A stretch of 6,122 nt of DNA. It comes from an uncultured Lachnospira sp. GTDB lineage: Bacteria > Bacillota > Clostridia > Lachnospirales > Lachnospiraceae. Shown piece by piece: positions 1-5,812 of the stretch; position 1 is the stretch's first letter; every line of letters begins with the position of its first letter. The notes beneath the pieces were generated by a model. That model was given only the letters and a program-made list of their open reading frames with translations, was not told where the DNA came from and made no database searches. The stretch covers positions 1-6,122 of the forward strand of contig CAKRKK010000147.1 in assembly GCA_934358235.1 (NCBI GenBank), read 5' to 3'. The position numbers and the translations under genes were made by a program.

Positions 1-1
1 G

Positions 2-778
2 ACCTGGTATGAGTACTTTGCAGACAATGCTGTTTCAACTATAAAAGAATATAAGGCACTTCTTCTGGACGCTGATGCTAATGGATATGAATATTCAACA
101 GGGGATTCTGATTATGAGGAATTCACCAGCCAGTTAAGTGAAGCTGCCAAAGAGGCATCAAAGAGTGTTAAAGATTATTATAAACAGGCACTTGGACAGT
201 ATGCAACACAGAAAAACGTTGAGAAATACATAAAAGAGTATCTGAAGGCCAATTCTTATCAGGAAAAGCTTACAAAGGACTTAGCAGCAACAGATTCTGA
301 AATCAGTGCATACTATGAAGAACATAAGGATAACTATGATCAGGTAGATTATAGAGAATTCACTATTAAAGCAGTTGATTCAACAGATGGTGAGATGCAG
401 CAGGCAAAAGCAAAGGCTGATGAGTTTGCCGCAGGTGCTGTGAATGAACAGGCATTTATAGATCTATGCAGAAGAAATGCAGCAGAGGGAGAGTCAAAGT
501 ATGATACAGATGAGGGCTCTTTATTGACAAAGGTAACAAGTGCGAATATGGATGCAGGAACATCAGAGTGGCTGCTTTCAGATGACCGTAAGGCAGGAGA
601 TGTAACAGTTGTTGAGAATACCTCTTCCAATTGTTATTATGTACTATATTATATTGCTAAAGCATATGATGGAAGCATGAATGATACTATTGCATCAAAT
701 GTTCTTAATGAAAAGTATTCAGATTATATATCAGAGCTTACAAAGAATATGGAAACGAATACTTATAACAGATTCTGA
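2..778 (+). CDS. SurA/PrsA-like peptidylprolyl isomerase (foldase), 3' part, 5'-truncated by window edge
   Basis: The open frame enters from the left edge and ends at TGA 776-778, leaving 258 residues with no start visible. Residues 1-95 are helical and charged, beginning TWYEYFADNAVSTIKEY, which resembles the SurA-N-like chaperone helices found in Lachnospiraceae foldases. Residues 98-118 (DSEISAYYEEHKDNYDQVDY) are the usual linker into a parvulin domain. Residues 117-222 then follow a parvulin-like order: a first strand (REFTIKA), helices, a Gly-containing stretch, and a final strand VVENTSSNCYYVLYYI that matches the family's 'V.T..GYHII' strand. The parvulin active-site His of the first strand (xHILV) is not visible; this protein has REFTI. 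Catalysis may therefore be lost and chaperone activity kept (inference). Such proteins normally act outside the membrane as lipoproteins or secreted foldases, but the signal peptide would lie outside this window. The next gene starts 30 bp downstream with no terminator between, so cotranscription is likely. Confidence 0.72.
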   Translation, partial: TWYEYFADNAVSTIKEYKALLLDADANGYEYSTGDSDYEEFTSQLSEAAKEASKSVKDYYKQALGQYATQKNVEKYIKEYLKANSYQEKLTKDLAATDSEISAYYEEHKDNYDQVDYREFTIKAVDSTDGEMQQAKAKADEFAAGAVNEQAFIDLCRRNAAEGESKYDTDEGSLLTKVTSANMDAGTSEWLLSDDRKAGDVTVVENTSSNCYYVLYYIAKAYDGSMNDTIASNVLNEKYSDYISELTKNMETNTYNRF

Positions 779-808
779 TAATATAAGTTATAGAGATTGG
801 AGGGGTAT

Positions 809-1375
809 ATGTTTCATACAATATGTATAGCCTGTATAATAATAGGTATTCTTATACCATTTTGCAGTATAGTACTTAATCTGTTTGACGGATTTGTTGA
901 CTTTATATCTATTGATGTATTTCAGTTAGAATTCGGACAGGATCTGGTATTGGACTTTCTGCCTTTTTCATTAAACAGCCTGTGTCTATGGTCACTCATA
1001 TTCGGGTGCCTTGGGCTTATTCTTGATGGAAGATTGTCTAAGACAGTTATAATTATAATAGGTATTGCTGCGGGATATATATGTGCAGTAGCGCTTCAGT
1101 CGGCAATAAAAAGACTTAAGAAAATAGAGAATTACGCAGCAGATAAAGCAGAGCTTCTTCTTCGGACAGGTATTGTAAGTAACATGATACCAGATAATGG
1201 AGTTGGAGCTGTAAGTGTACAGATGAGTACAGGCTCTAATGTGTCATATCCTGCAAAGTCGGCAGATGGCAAAGCTATAAAGCAGGATAAAGAGGTTAGT
1301 ATCTTAAGATTTGATGGAGATTATATTATAGTACAGAGTACATCACATCTTGAAGATAAATATTCGGATATATAG
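809..1375 (+). CDS. NfeD-like membrane protein with C-terminal OB-like domain (YuaF type)
   Basis: This is a 188-residue protein. I chose ATG 809 because GGAGGGG (799-805) lies just upstream; an in-frame TTG at 797 overlaps that Shine-Dalgarno and is unlikely to be the start. Hydrophobic segments lie at about residues 4-26, 55-73 and 78-98, with an acidic, aromatic stretch (27-54) between the first two. The soluble tail (about 116-178) has the NfeD C-terminal beta-barrel pattern: GIVSNMIPDNGVGAVSV, then YPAKSADGKAI, then VSILRFDGDYIIVQ. The ClpP-like protease domain of long NfeD proteins is absent, so this is the short form. In Bacillus subtilis the equivalent YuaF is encoded next to flotillin YuaG and acts with it at the membrane; here a flotillin also follows, 161 bp downstream. 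The function is probably flotillin partnering and membrane-fluidity or microdomain organisation (family knowledge plus context). Identification rests on the OB-like pattern, topology and neighbour, since overall similarity in this family is low. Confidence 0.78.
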   Translation: MFHTICIACIIIGILIPFCSIVLNLFDGFVDFISIDVFQLEFGQDLVLDFLPFSLNSLCLWSLIFGCLGLILDGRLSKTVIIIIGIAAGYICAVALQSAIKRLKKIENYAADKAELLLRTGIVSNMIPDNGVGAVSVQMSTGSNVSYPAKSADGKAIKQDKEVSILRFDGDYIIVQSTSHLEDKYSDI

Positions 1376-1398
1376 TGTATACAGGGTTAATATGTAAG

Positions 1399-1427
1399 TA
1401 ACATAGAATTGTCAGCAATTGATGTTA
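1399..1427 (+). repeat. Imperfect inverted repeat overlapping the flotillin promoter candidate
   Basis: TAACAT (1399-1404) pairs with ATGTTA (1422-1427). Inside it, AATTG (1407-1411) pairs with CAATT (1416-1420) around a 4-nt loop. No T-run follows, so it does not look like a terminator for the NfeD gene. It covers the -35 box and part of the spacer of the promoter candidate at 1409-1437, so a DNA-binding site is possible, but AT-rich dyads of this size are common by chance. Confidence 0.35.
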
Positions 1428-1437
1428 ATAACATAAT
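1409..1437 (+). promoter_or_regulatory. Candidate sigma-A-type promoter for the flotillin gene
   Basis: The -35 box is TTGTCA (1409-1414, five of six matches), the spacer is 17 bp, and the -10 box is CATAAT (1432-1437, five of six). Transcription would start near 1444 and give a leader of about 90 nt before the flotillin ATG. This would allow flotillin to be expressed separately from the NfeD gene. No start site has been measured, and AT-rich DNA gives chance matches. Confidence 0.5.
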
Positions 1438-1484
1438 AACATAAGATACATTATATGCCGGAGAGGTAATATCAATTAAGCATA

Positions 1485-1519
1485 GGCTGTGAATGATACA
1501 TAGAATAGTGTTCACAACC
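1485..1519 (+). promoter_or_regulatory. Leader stem-loop just upstream of the flotillin ribosome binding site
   Basis: TGTGAA (1488-1493) pairs with TTCACA (1511-1516). The stem extends inward by two G-U pairs and outward, past a one-base mismatch, by GG (1485-1486) with CC (1518-1519). The stem ends six bases before the GGGAGG Shine-Dalgarno (1526-1531), so it could affect ribosome access. The loop is about 13 nt and stability is modest. Confidence 0.35.
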
Positions 1520-1536
1520 GGAAATGGGAGGCAGAT

Positions 1537-3102
1537 ATGGGATATGGAGCAGAATCCAGCATTGTAGGAATTGTAGCAGCAGTCATAGGAATTGTACTGA
1601 TTCTGACAGTAGTCTTAAGAATGTGGAAAAAGGTTCCGCAGGATAAGGCAGGCGTTGTAACCGGTATGAAAAAGAGAGTTATTACTGGTGGTGGTGGACT
1701 TGTAATACCAGTATTTGAAAGAATTGATTATATATCACTTGGAAATATTCCACTTAGTGTAGCAACAAGAAGCAGTCTTTCAAGCCAGGGTGTACCAATC
1801 AGCGTTATAACAACAGCCGTTATTAAAGTAAGAAATGAAAAGAACAGCATATTAACAGCTATTGAGCAGTTCACAGGACGTAACGAGAAGGAAATTATTG
1901 ATAATATCCAGGGAACAGCTATTGCAGTACTTGAGGGTAAGCTTAGAGAAATCATTGCAACCATGACAGTTGAGGAGCTGTATCAGAAGAGAGAGGAATT
2001 CTCATCAAGAGTTCAGGAGGTCGTTGGAACTGAGCTTGGAAATATGGGACTTGAGGTTAAGAATTTTACTATTACAGATATATCAGATGAAAATGGATAT
2101 ATAAAAGCACTTGGTGATGGTATGATTGCCCAGAGGAAGAAGGATGCCGAGATTCAGAAGGCTGAGGCTGCAAGAGATATGCAGATTAAGACATCACAGG
2201 CACGTCAGGAGGGTGAATCAGCCAAGTTAAAGGCTGAGGCAGATATTGCGCAGGCAGCAAAGGATAAGGCGGTGCTTGAGGCTAATTATATGCAGGAGCA
2301 GCAGACAGCCCAGGCTAAGGCAGAGCTTGCCCACGATATCCAGTCAAATATAACACAGAAGGATGTTATACAGGCACAGATGGATGCTGAGCTTCTTAAA
2401 CAGCAAAGACAAAAGGAGATAGCAGAGGCACAGATTCAGGTTCAGATTGCATCAGAGCAGAAGAATATAGAGCTTGCCCAGAAGCAGGCAGAAAGAACTA
2501 AGGAAAGCTTAAGAGTAACAATAGTAGAACCGGCTAATGCTGAAAAAGCAAAGCAGATGGCAGATGCAGATGCTGAGAAGTATAGAAGAATAGCAGAAGC
2601 ACAGGCGCGCGCTGAATCAAGAAAGGTAGAAGCACAGGCAGAGGCAGAGGCTATTGCCATAAAAGCGCAGGCAGAGGCAGATGCCATATCAAAGACTGGT
2701 ATAGCAGAGGCAGAGGCAACTAAGGCTAAAGGTATGGCAGAAGCTGAGGCTATGGAGAAGAAAGCTGAGGCTTATGAGAAGTATGGTCAGGCTGCTATGA
2801 TGGAGATGCTTGTTAAGGTACTTCCTCAGATGGCAGAACAGGTTGCTAAGCCACTTCAGAGCATAGATAAGGTTACAATCATTGACAGCGGTGATACAGC
2901 TAATGGTTCTGGTGTCGGACAGATGGGAGGCTATGTTCCTTCTGTTCTTGCAAAGACAATAGAATCAATTAAGGAAACTACTGGTTTTGATATAACAGAT
3001 GTAATGAAGGCGAACACAATCCAGGCTAAGACAGATAAGAATATATCAGTTGACGGAATGGAAGGAGTTTCTAATATTACTATAAACAATAAAGAAGCTT
3101 AG
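1537..3102 (+). CDS. floT: Flotillin family protein (FloT/YuaG type, SPFH domain)
   Basis: This 521-residue protein starts at ATG 1537 with GGGAGG at 1526-1531. Flotillins scaffold functional membrane microdomains in bacteria and influence the oligomerisation and diffusion of membrane proteins. A membrane-anchoring hydrophobic segment spans about residues 9-28. An SPFH/PHB domain follows (about 30-200), with the typical GGGGLVIPVFERIDYISL near 51-68 and QGVPISVITTAVIKV near 84-98. Residues about 200-415 form a long Ala/Glu/Lys/Gln coiled coil rich in the AEA-type repeats that name the family (e.g. EAQAEAEAIAIKAQAEADAI). The conserved C-terminal oligomerisation region follows (MLVKVLPQMAEQVAKPL, then IDKVTIID, about 424-450). 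B. subtilis FloT is about 509 residues, so this protein is full length with a slightly long tail (461-521). The NfeD-like partner lies upstream. Expression could come from the upstream unit or from the candidate promoter at 1409-1437. Identification is firm; the symbol follows the B. subtilis name. Confidence 0.96.
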   Translation: MGYGAESSIVGIVAAVIGIVLILTVVLRMWKKVPQDKAGVVTGMKKRVITGGGGLVIPVFERIDYISLGNIPLSVATRSSLSSQGVPISVITTAVIKVRNEKNSILTAIEQFTGRNEKEIIDNIQGTAIAVLEGKLREIIATMTVEELYQKREEFSSRVQEVVGTELGNMGLEVKNFTITDISDENGYIKALGDGMIAQRKKDAEIQKAEAARDMQIKTSQARQEGESAKLKAEADIAQAAKDKAVLEANYMQEQQTAQAKAELAHDIQSNITQKDVIQAQMDAELLKQQRQKEIAEAQIQVQIASEQKNIELAQKQAERTKESLRVTIVEPANAEKAKQMADADAEKYRRIAEAQARAESRKVEAQAEAEAIAIKAQAEADAISKTGIAEAEATKAKGMAEAEAMEKKAEAYEKYGQAAMMEMLVKVLPQMAEQVAKPLQSIDKVTIIDSGDTANGSGVGQMGGYVPSVLAKTIESIKETTGFDITDVMKANTIQAKTDKNISVDGMEGVSNITINNKEA

Positions 3103-3130
3103 TTGATAAATTACAATTCAATAGTATAAT
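3103..3130 (+). promoter_or_regulatory. Candidate sigma-A-type promoter for the HAD hydrolase gene
   Basis: TTGATA (3103-3108, five of six matches to the -35 consensus) begins at the base after the flotillin stop codon. After a 16-bp spacer comes a perfect TATAAT (3125-3130). The predicted start near 3137 gives a leader of about 80 nt that opens directly into the hairpin at 3142-3181. This is one of the two best promoter matches in the window. Confidence 0.6.
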
Positions 3131-3141
3131 ACTTTATGTCA

Positions 3142-3181
3142 GGGTGTCAGAATTCTTATTATATTCAGGGTTTTGACACCT
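3142..3181 (+). promoter_or_regulatory. 14-bp leader hairpin (5'-end stem-loop or weak terminator)
   Basis: Bases 3143-3156 pair without interruption with 3167-3180: GGTGTCA/TGACACC at the base, then a mixed A-T, G-U and C-G inner part, with a 10-nt loop. Three inner pairs, and an extra outermost 3142/3181 pair, are G-U. These pair only in RNA read from the + strand, which favours an RNA role over a protein-binding DNA palindrome. What follows is TATTTC and not a T-run, so intrinsic termination of the flotillin transcript would be weak. If the promoter at 3103-3130 is used, the stem sits within about five bases of the RNA 5' end, a position where stem-loops protect mRNA from decay. Confidence 0.55.
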
Positions 3182-3217
3182 ATTTCATACTCTTGACAGA
3201 CAAATGGAGGATAAATA

Positions 3218-3904
3218 ATGAGGAAAAAATATATATTACTTGACTTAGATGGCACTATTACAGACTCAGGTGAAGGAATAACAAAGAGTGTCCAGTATGC
3301 ATTAGAAAAGCTGGGAATAGAAGAAAGAGACATAGCGGTTCTTAAAAGATATATCGGACCACCGCTTAATGAGAGTTTTGTAAGATTTCATGGAATGAAT
3401 GAGCAGGATTCACTAAAGGCAGTTGCATATTACAGAGAAAGATATGCTGTAAAGGGAATATATGAAAATAAACTATTTGAAGGAATAACAGAGGTTCTTT
3501 CTGGACTAAAGAAGGAGGGCTATATTGTTGCATTGGCTACGTGTAAGCCTGAGATATATGTTCCAACAATTCTTAAACATTTTGATATAGAACAATACTT
3601 TGATGTGGCAGTAGGAAGCGAGCTTGAAGGGGGAAAGAGAAGACATAAGGATGATGTTATAGAAGAAGTCTTAAGACAGATGATGAAAAAGATGGATATA
3701 AATGAATCAGATATAGTATCAGTTAAGGCTGATTCAATAATGATTGGTGACAGAAAGGATGATGTGCTTGGGGCTAAGGCTGCAGGCATAGAGTCAATAG
3801 GATTAAGATATGGCTTTGCTGAAAAAGATGAGCTGGAGAATGCTGGTGCAGATTATATCCTTGAAAATGCATCAGACATACTTCCATTTCTTAATCAGAT
3901 GTAG
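3218..3904 (+). CDS. HAD-superfamily hydrolase, 5'-nucleotidase/phosphoglycolate phosphatase-like (subfamily IA)
   Basis: This 228-residue cytoplasmic protein starts at ATG 3218 with TGGAGGA at 3205-3211. All four HAD motifs are present. Motif I is DLDGTITDS with nucleophile D9 and acid D11. Motif II is Thr108 in VALATCKP. Motif III is probably K144. Motif IV is MIGDRKDDVLGAKAAG with D178 and D182. The helical cap (about 15-90) carries IGPPLNESF (46-54) and YYRERYAVKGIYEN, hallmarks of the 5'-nucleotidase-like branch of the Gph-type group. The likely reaction is Mg2+-dependent removal of phosphate from a small phosphometabolite such as a nucleoside monophosphate; HAD specificity cannot be read from sequence. 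A segment of about 20 residues (152-173) between motifs III and IV is a little long for this group. The gene appears to be its own unit, between the promoter at 3103-3130 and the terminator at 3997-4029. Confidence 0.9.
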   Translation: MRKKYILLDLDGTITDSGEGITKSVQYALEKLGIEERDIAVLKRYIGPPLNESFVRFHGMNEQDSLKAVAYYRERYAVKGIYENKLFEGITEVLSGLKKEGYIVALATCKPEIYVPTILKHFDIEQYFDVAVGSELEGGKRRHKDDVIEEVLRQMMKKMDINESDIVSVKADSIMIGDRKDDVLGAKAAGIESIGLRYGFAEKDELENAGADYILENASDILPFLNQM

Positions 3905-3996
3905 AGCAGCATTATATAATAGTATATGAATACTGATTGTTGTTCAAAAACTATAAAAAATATTGATGCAGATATAAAAAAATATACATAATACAC

Positions 3997-4029
3997 AAAA
4001 TGTACCGGATATTTTCGGTACATTTTTTT
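3997..4029 (+). terminator. Rho-independent terminator after the HAD hydrolase gene
   Basis: ATGTACCG (4000-4007) pairs perfectly with CGGTACAT (4016-4023) around an 8-nt loop. Three further A-T pairs extend the base, and a run of seven T covers 4023-4029. It lies about 95 bp past the HAD stop codon. The stretch between (3905-3996) is AT-rich and I see nothing else in it. Confidence 0.9.
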
Positions 4030-4046
4030 AACTTTGAAAGTTGAAA
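4026..4046. promoter_or_regulatory. Dyad overlapping the cstA -35 box (possible operator)
   Basis: AACTTT (4030-4035) and AAAGTT (4037-4042) form a perfect palindrome around G4036. It extends past one mismatch on each side to TTT (4026-4028) and AAA (4044-4046). The right arm covers the -35 box TTGAAA (4041-4046), a position where a bound repressor would block polymerase. The left end overlaps the upstream terminator's T-run, and AT-rich composition makes chance symmetry plausible. Confidence 0.35.
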
Positions 4047-4068
4047 TTTTTTATAAATTGTTTATAAT
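4041..4068 (+). promoter_or_regulatory. Candidate sigma-A-type promoter for cstA
   Basis: TTGAAA (4041-4046, five of six), a 16-bp spacer and a perfect TATAAT (4063-4068) lie just after the upstream terminator. The predicted start near 4075 gives a leader of about 105 nt holding the symmetric elements at 4082-4091 and 4111-4142. Confidence 0.62.
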
Positions 4069-4081
4069 TAAGATAACAAAA

Positions 4082-4091
4082 ACAGTACTGT
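4082..4091. promoter_or_regulatory. 10-bp perfect palindrome near the cstA transcription start
   Basis: ACAGTACTGT is self-complementary and would sit about 7-17 bases downstream of the predicted transcription start, a common place for a repressor operator. No regulator gene is in the window to match it with. Confidence 0.3.
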
Positions 4092-4110
4092 ATACAATTA
4101 AATATTTAGA

Positions 4111-4142
4111 TGTAAGCATTACAATAAGCGTAAAGGCTTACA
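4111..4142 (+). promoter_or_regulatory. Leader stem-loop and near-cre dyad upstream of cstA
   Basis: TGTAAGC (4111-4117) pairs with GCTTACA (4136-4142). Inside, TTAC (4119-4122) pairs with GTAA (4130-4133) around a 7-nt loop. No T-run follows. The left half also contains its own dyad, TGTAA-GCA-TTACA (4111-4123). That 14-base stretch (4111-4124) matches the Gram-positive CcpA cre consensus TGWAARCGYTWNCW at 12 of 14 positions but lacks the central CG, so a CcpA role is weak. The structure ends about 23 bases before the AGGAGG ribosome binding site. Confidence 0.4.
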
Positions 4143-4179
4143 CCAGGTTTAAGATTAATTAAACGAGGAGGAAAAAGCT

Positions 4180-5634
4180 ATGGTTAGTTTTTTTATTTGT
4201 CTGGCTCTTCTTATAGGTGGATACTTCGTCTATGGTAAGGTAGTAGAGAATACATTCGCACCTGATGACAGGGAGACACCAGCAGTTAAGATTAATGATG
4301 GCGTAGATTATGTTGTTTTGCCACAATGGAAGCTGTTTTTGGTACAGCTTCTTAACATCGCAGGTCTTGGCCCTATATTTGGTGCCATGCAGGGTGCACT
4401 TTGGGGACCGGTTGTTTTCCTATGGATTACATTTGGTACAATATTTGCCGGTGGTGTTCATGATTATTTCTCAGGAATGCTTTCAGAACGTAATAATGGA
4501 GCATCCATATCAGAAGTCTGTGGAGTTTATCTTGGCGGCTTTATGAAGAATGTTATGAGAATATTCAGTGTAGTATTGCTGGTTATGGTAGGTACAGTAT
4601 TTGCAGTAGGTCCTGCAGGACTTATCGTAACATTATTCAAGAATGGCGGAGTGACCGGAATAGTATCAAGTACAGAGTTCTGGTTATGGATTATTCTTGC
4701 TTATTACTTTATTGCAACATTTATCTCTATTGATAAGATTATCGGACGTATATATCCTGTTTTCGGTATATGTCTTATCATTATGGCACTTGGTGTTGCT
4801 ATTGGTATCTTTACACATTCTGAATATCAGATACCAGAAATCTGGAATAACTTTACTAATATGCATCCAAAGGGAACACCAATATGGAGTGTTATGTTCA
4901 TCACAGTAGCCTGTGGTGCCATATCAGGTTTCCACGCAACGCAGTCACCACTTATGGCACGTTGTATGAAAACAGAGAAACAGGGACATTTCGTATTCTA
5001 TGGAGCAATGGTTGCAGAAGGTGTTATAGCACTTATATGGGCAGCAGCAGGCTGTTCTATATATGCAGTTACAGATGGTTTAAGTACAGGCCTTAGTGCA
5101 ATACTTGCCAACGGACAGTCAGCAGCTATATATGATGTATGTTCTAAGACTATGGGTGGTGTTGGTGTAGCACTTGCTATGATAGGTGTTATTGTTTGTC
5201 CTATTACATCAGGTGATACAGCCTTTAGAAGTGCAAGACTTACACTTGCAGACTGGTTTGGAATAGATCAGTCTAAGTTTACAAAGAGACTTATGCTTTG
5301 CGTTCCATTACTTGCAGTTGGTGCATTTATAGGACATCTTGATTACACTATTATATGGAGATACTTTAGCTGGACGAATCAGACACTTGCTATGATTGTG
5401 TTATGGACAGCAAGTATGTTCCTGTTTAAGGAAAAGAAGAATTACTGGATTACAGCAGTTCCAGCAACATTTATGAGTGCAGTATCCATGACATACTTCT
5501 TCTATGCACCAGAGTGTCTGAATCTTGGTACAAAGGTTGCTTATCCAGCAGGTATCATTATTGCCGCTGTATTCTTTGGAATATTTATGTTTGCAACAAG
5601 AAAGCACACAAAGACGGCTGATGGTGCAGCTTAA
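4180..5634 (+). CDS. cstA: CstA-family transporter (pyruvate/peptide uptake, short form)
   Basis: This 484-residue membrane protein starts at ATG 4180 with AGGAGG at 4166-4171, an ideal 8-base spacing. CstA-family proteins import pyruvate and have been linked to peptide uptake, often when carbon is short. Conserved family blocks are all visible: NDGVDYVVLPQWKLFLVQLL (39-58), IAGLGPIFGAMQGALWGP (60-77), GVHDYFSGMLSERNNGASI (92-110), GFHATQSPLMARCM (250-263) with FYGAMVAEGVIALIWAAAG (273-291), and PITSGDTAFRSARLTLADWF (341-360). I count about 12 hydrophobic membrane segments, the first at 1-19 and the last near 455-473. E. coli CstA is about 700 residues, so this is the shorter form usual in Clostridia and not a broken gene. 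It has its own promoter and follows a strong terminator, so it is probably regulated independently. No sensor kinase/regulator pair of the kind that controls E. coli relatives is in view. Whether it carries pyruvate, peptides or both cannot be told from sequence. Confidence 0.93.
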   Translation: MVSFFICLALLIGGYFVYGKVVENTFAPDDRETPAVKINDGVDYVVLPQWKLFLVQLLNIAGLGPIFGAMQGALWGPVVFLWITFGTIFAGGVHDYFSGMLSERNNGASISEVCGVYLGGFMKNVMRIFSVVLLVMVGTVFAVGPAGLIVTLFKNGGVTGIVSSTEFWLWIILAYYFIATFISIDKIIGRIYPVFGICLIIMALGVAIGIFTHSEYQIPEIWNNFTNMHPKGTPIWSVMFITVACGAISGFHATQSPLMARCMKTEKQGHFVFYGAMVAEGVIALIWAAAGCSIYAVTDGLSTGLSAILANGQSAAIYDVCSKTMGGVGVALAMIGVIVCPITSGDTAFRSARLTLADWFGIDQSKFTKRLMLCVPLLAVGAFIGHLDYTIIWRYFSWTNQTLAMIVLWTASMFLFKEKKNYWITAVPATFMSAVSMTYFFYAPECLNLGTKVAYPAGIIIAAVFFGIFMFATRKHTKTADGAA

Positions 5635-5653
5635 GTGGAAGAAGCTTGTAAGG

Positions 5654-5681
5654 TATCATATAAAGCTATAAGTATATGATA
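5654..5681 (+). repeat. AT-rich inverted repeat downstream of cstA
   Basis: TATCATATA (5654-5662) pairs perfectly with TATATGATA (5673-5681) around a 10-nt loop, 19 bases past the cstA stop codon. It lacks G-C strength and is followed by AAGTTTCGG with no T-run, so it is at best a weak 3'-end hairpin. No canonical cstA terminator is present before the next gene. Confidence 0.35.
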
Positions 5682-5690
5682 AAGTTTCGG

Positions 5691-5696
5691 TATAAT
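5691..5696 (+). promoter_or_regulatory. Possible -10 box for the downstream gene
   Basis: A perfect TATAAT, but no recognisable -35 box 16-18 bp upstream and no extended -10 TG. If used, transcription would begin near 5703 and the RNA would open with the structured element at 5720-5781. Low confidence because the match is to a single hexamer. Confidence 0.28.
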
Positions 5697-5719
5697 AGAT
5701 TTATTTATACGAATAAGTT

Positions 5720-5781
5720 GTGAGCCAGTCTGATGTTATATGCGGCATAGTGAATGCGAAATATACAGAGGACTGGCTCAT
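5720..5781 (+). ncRNA. 62-nt nested stem-loop, candidate structured leader RNA
   Basis: TGAGCCAGTC (5721-5730) pairs perfectly with GACTGGCTCA (5771-5780), closing a 40-nt interior that is itself structured. A 3x3 internal loop (TGA facing GAG) could form tandem G-A pairs. A second stem follows: TGT (5734-5736) with ACA (5765-5767), and ATAT (5738-5741) with ATAT (5761-5764), with T5737 bulged. A terminal hairpin forms from GCAT (5745-5748) and ATGC (5754-5757) with a 5-nt loop. The element ends 16 bases before the ribosome binding site of the gene at 5813. No T-run follows, so it is not a standard terminator for cstA. I do not recognise it as a known riboswitch class. It could be a cis-acting leader, a processed 3' end of the cstA mRNA, or a repeated palindromic element. 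Confidence 0.45.
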
Positions 5782-5812
5782 TATATAAGAAGCAGCGAAG
5801 GGAGTAAGGCAT

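Noticed and set aside
349..630. Minus-strand open frame inside the foldase-like gene
   Set aside because: It lies fully antisense to a well-supported coding frame and its Ser/Ala-rich product shows no domain pattern.
797..808. TTG start adding four residues to the NfeD-like protein
   Set aside because: The TTG overlaps the GGAGGGG Shine-Dalgarno that serves ATG 809 and has no ribosome binding site of its own.
1460..1466. GGAGAGG Shine-Dalgarno-like sequence in the NfeD-flotillin gap
   Set aside because: No ATG, GTG or TTG lies at a usable distance downstream; the only nearby ATG (1493) opens a 24-codon frame too far away.
2442..2687. Minus-strand open frame rich in Ala and Ser
   Set aside because: It is the antisense shadow of the flotillin AEA coiled coil, has no ribosome binding site, and the + strand gene is certain.
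2560..2780. DNA tandem repeat in the flotillin gene
   Set aside because: The repeated GCAGAGGCA-like units are irregular and simply reflect the Ala-Glu-rich coiled coil common to all flotillins.
3136..3243. 35-codon open frame (MSGCQNSYYIQGF...) overlapping the HAD gene start
   Set aside because: There is no ribosome binding site before its ATG, it runs through the leader hairpin, and it overlaps the real start out of frame. It could only be translated as a leaderless RNA, for which there is no evidence.
4310..5096. Overlapping + and - strand open frames inside cstA
   Set aside because: All are out-of-frame or antisense shadows of the CstA coding sequence, whose conserved motifs run uninterrupted.
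5733..5750. Five-codon ATG frame (MLYAA) inside the 62-nt stem-loop, as a possible leader peptide
   Set aside because: It has no ribosome binding site and lies inside paired sequence, so translation is unlikely.
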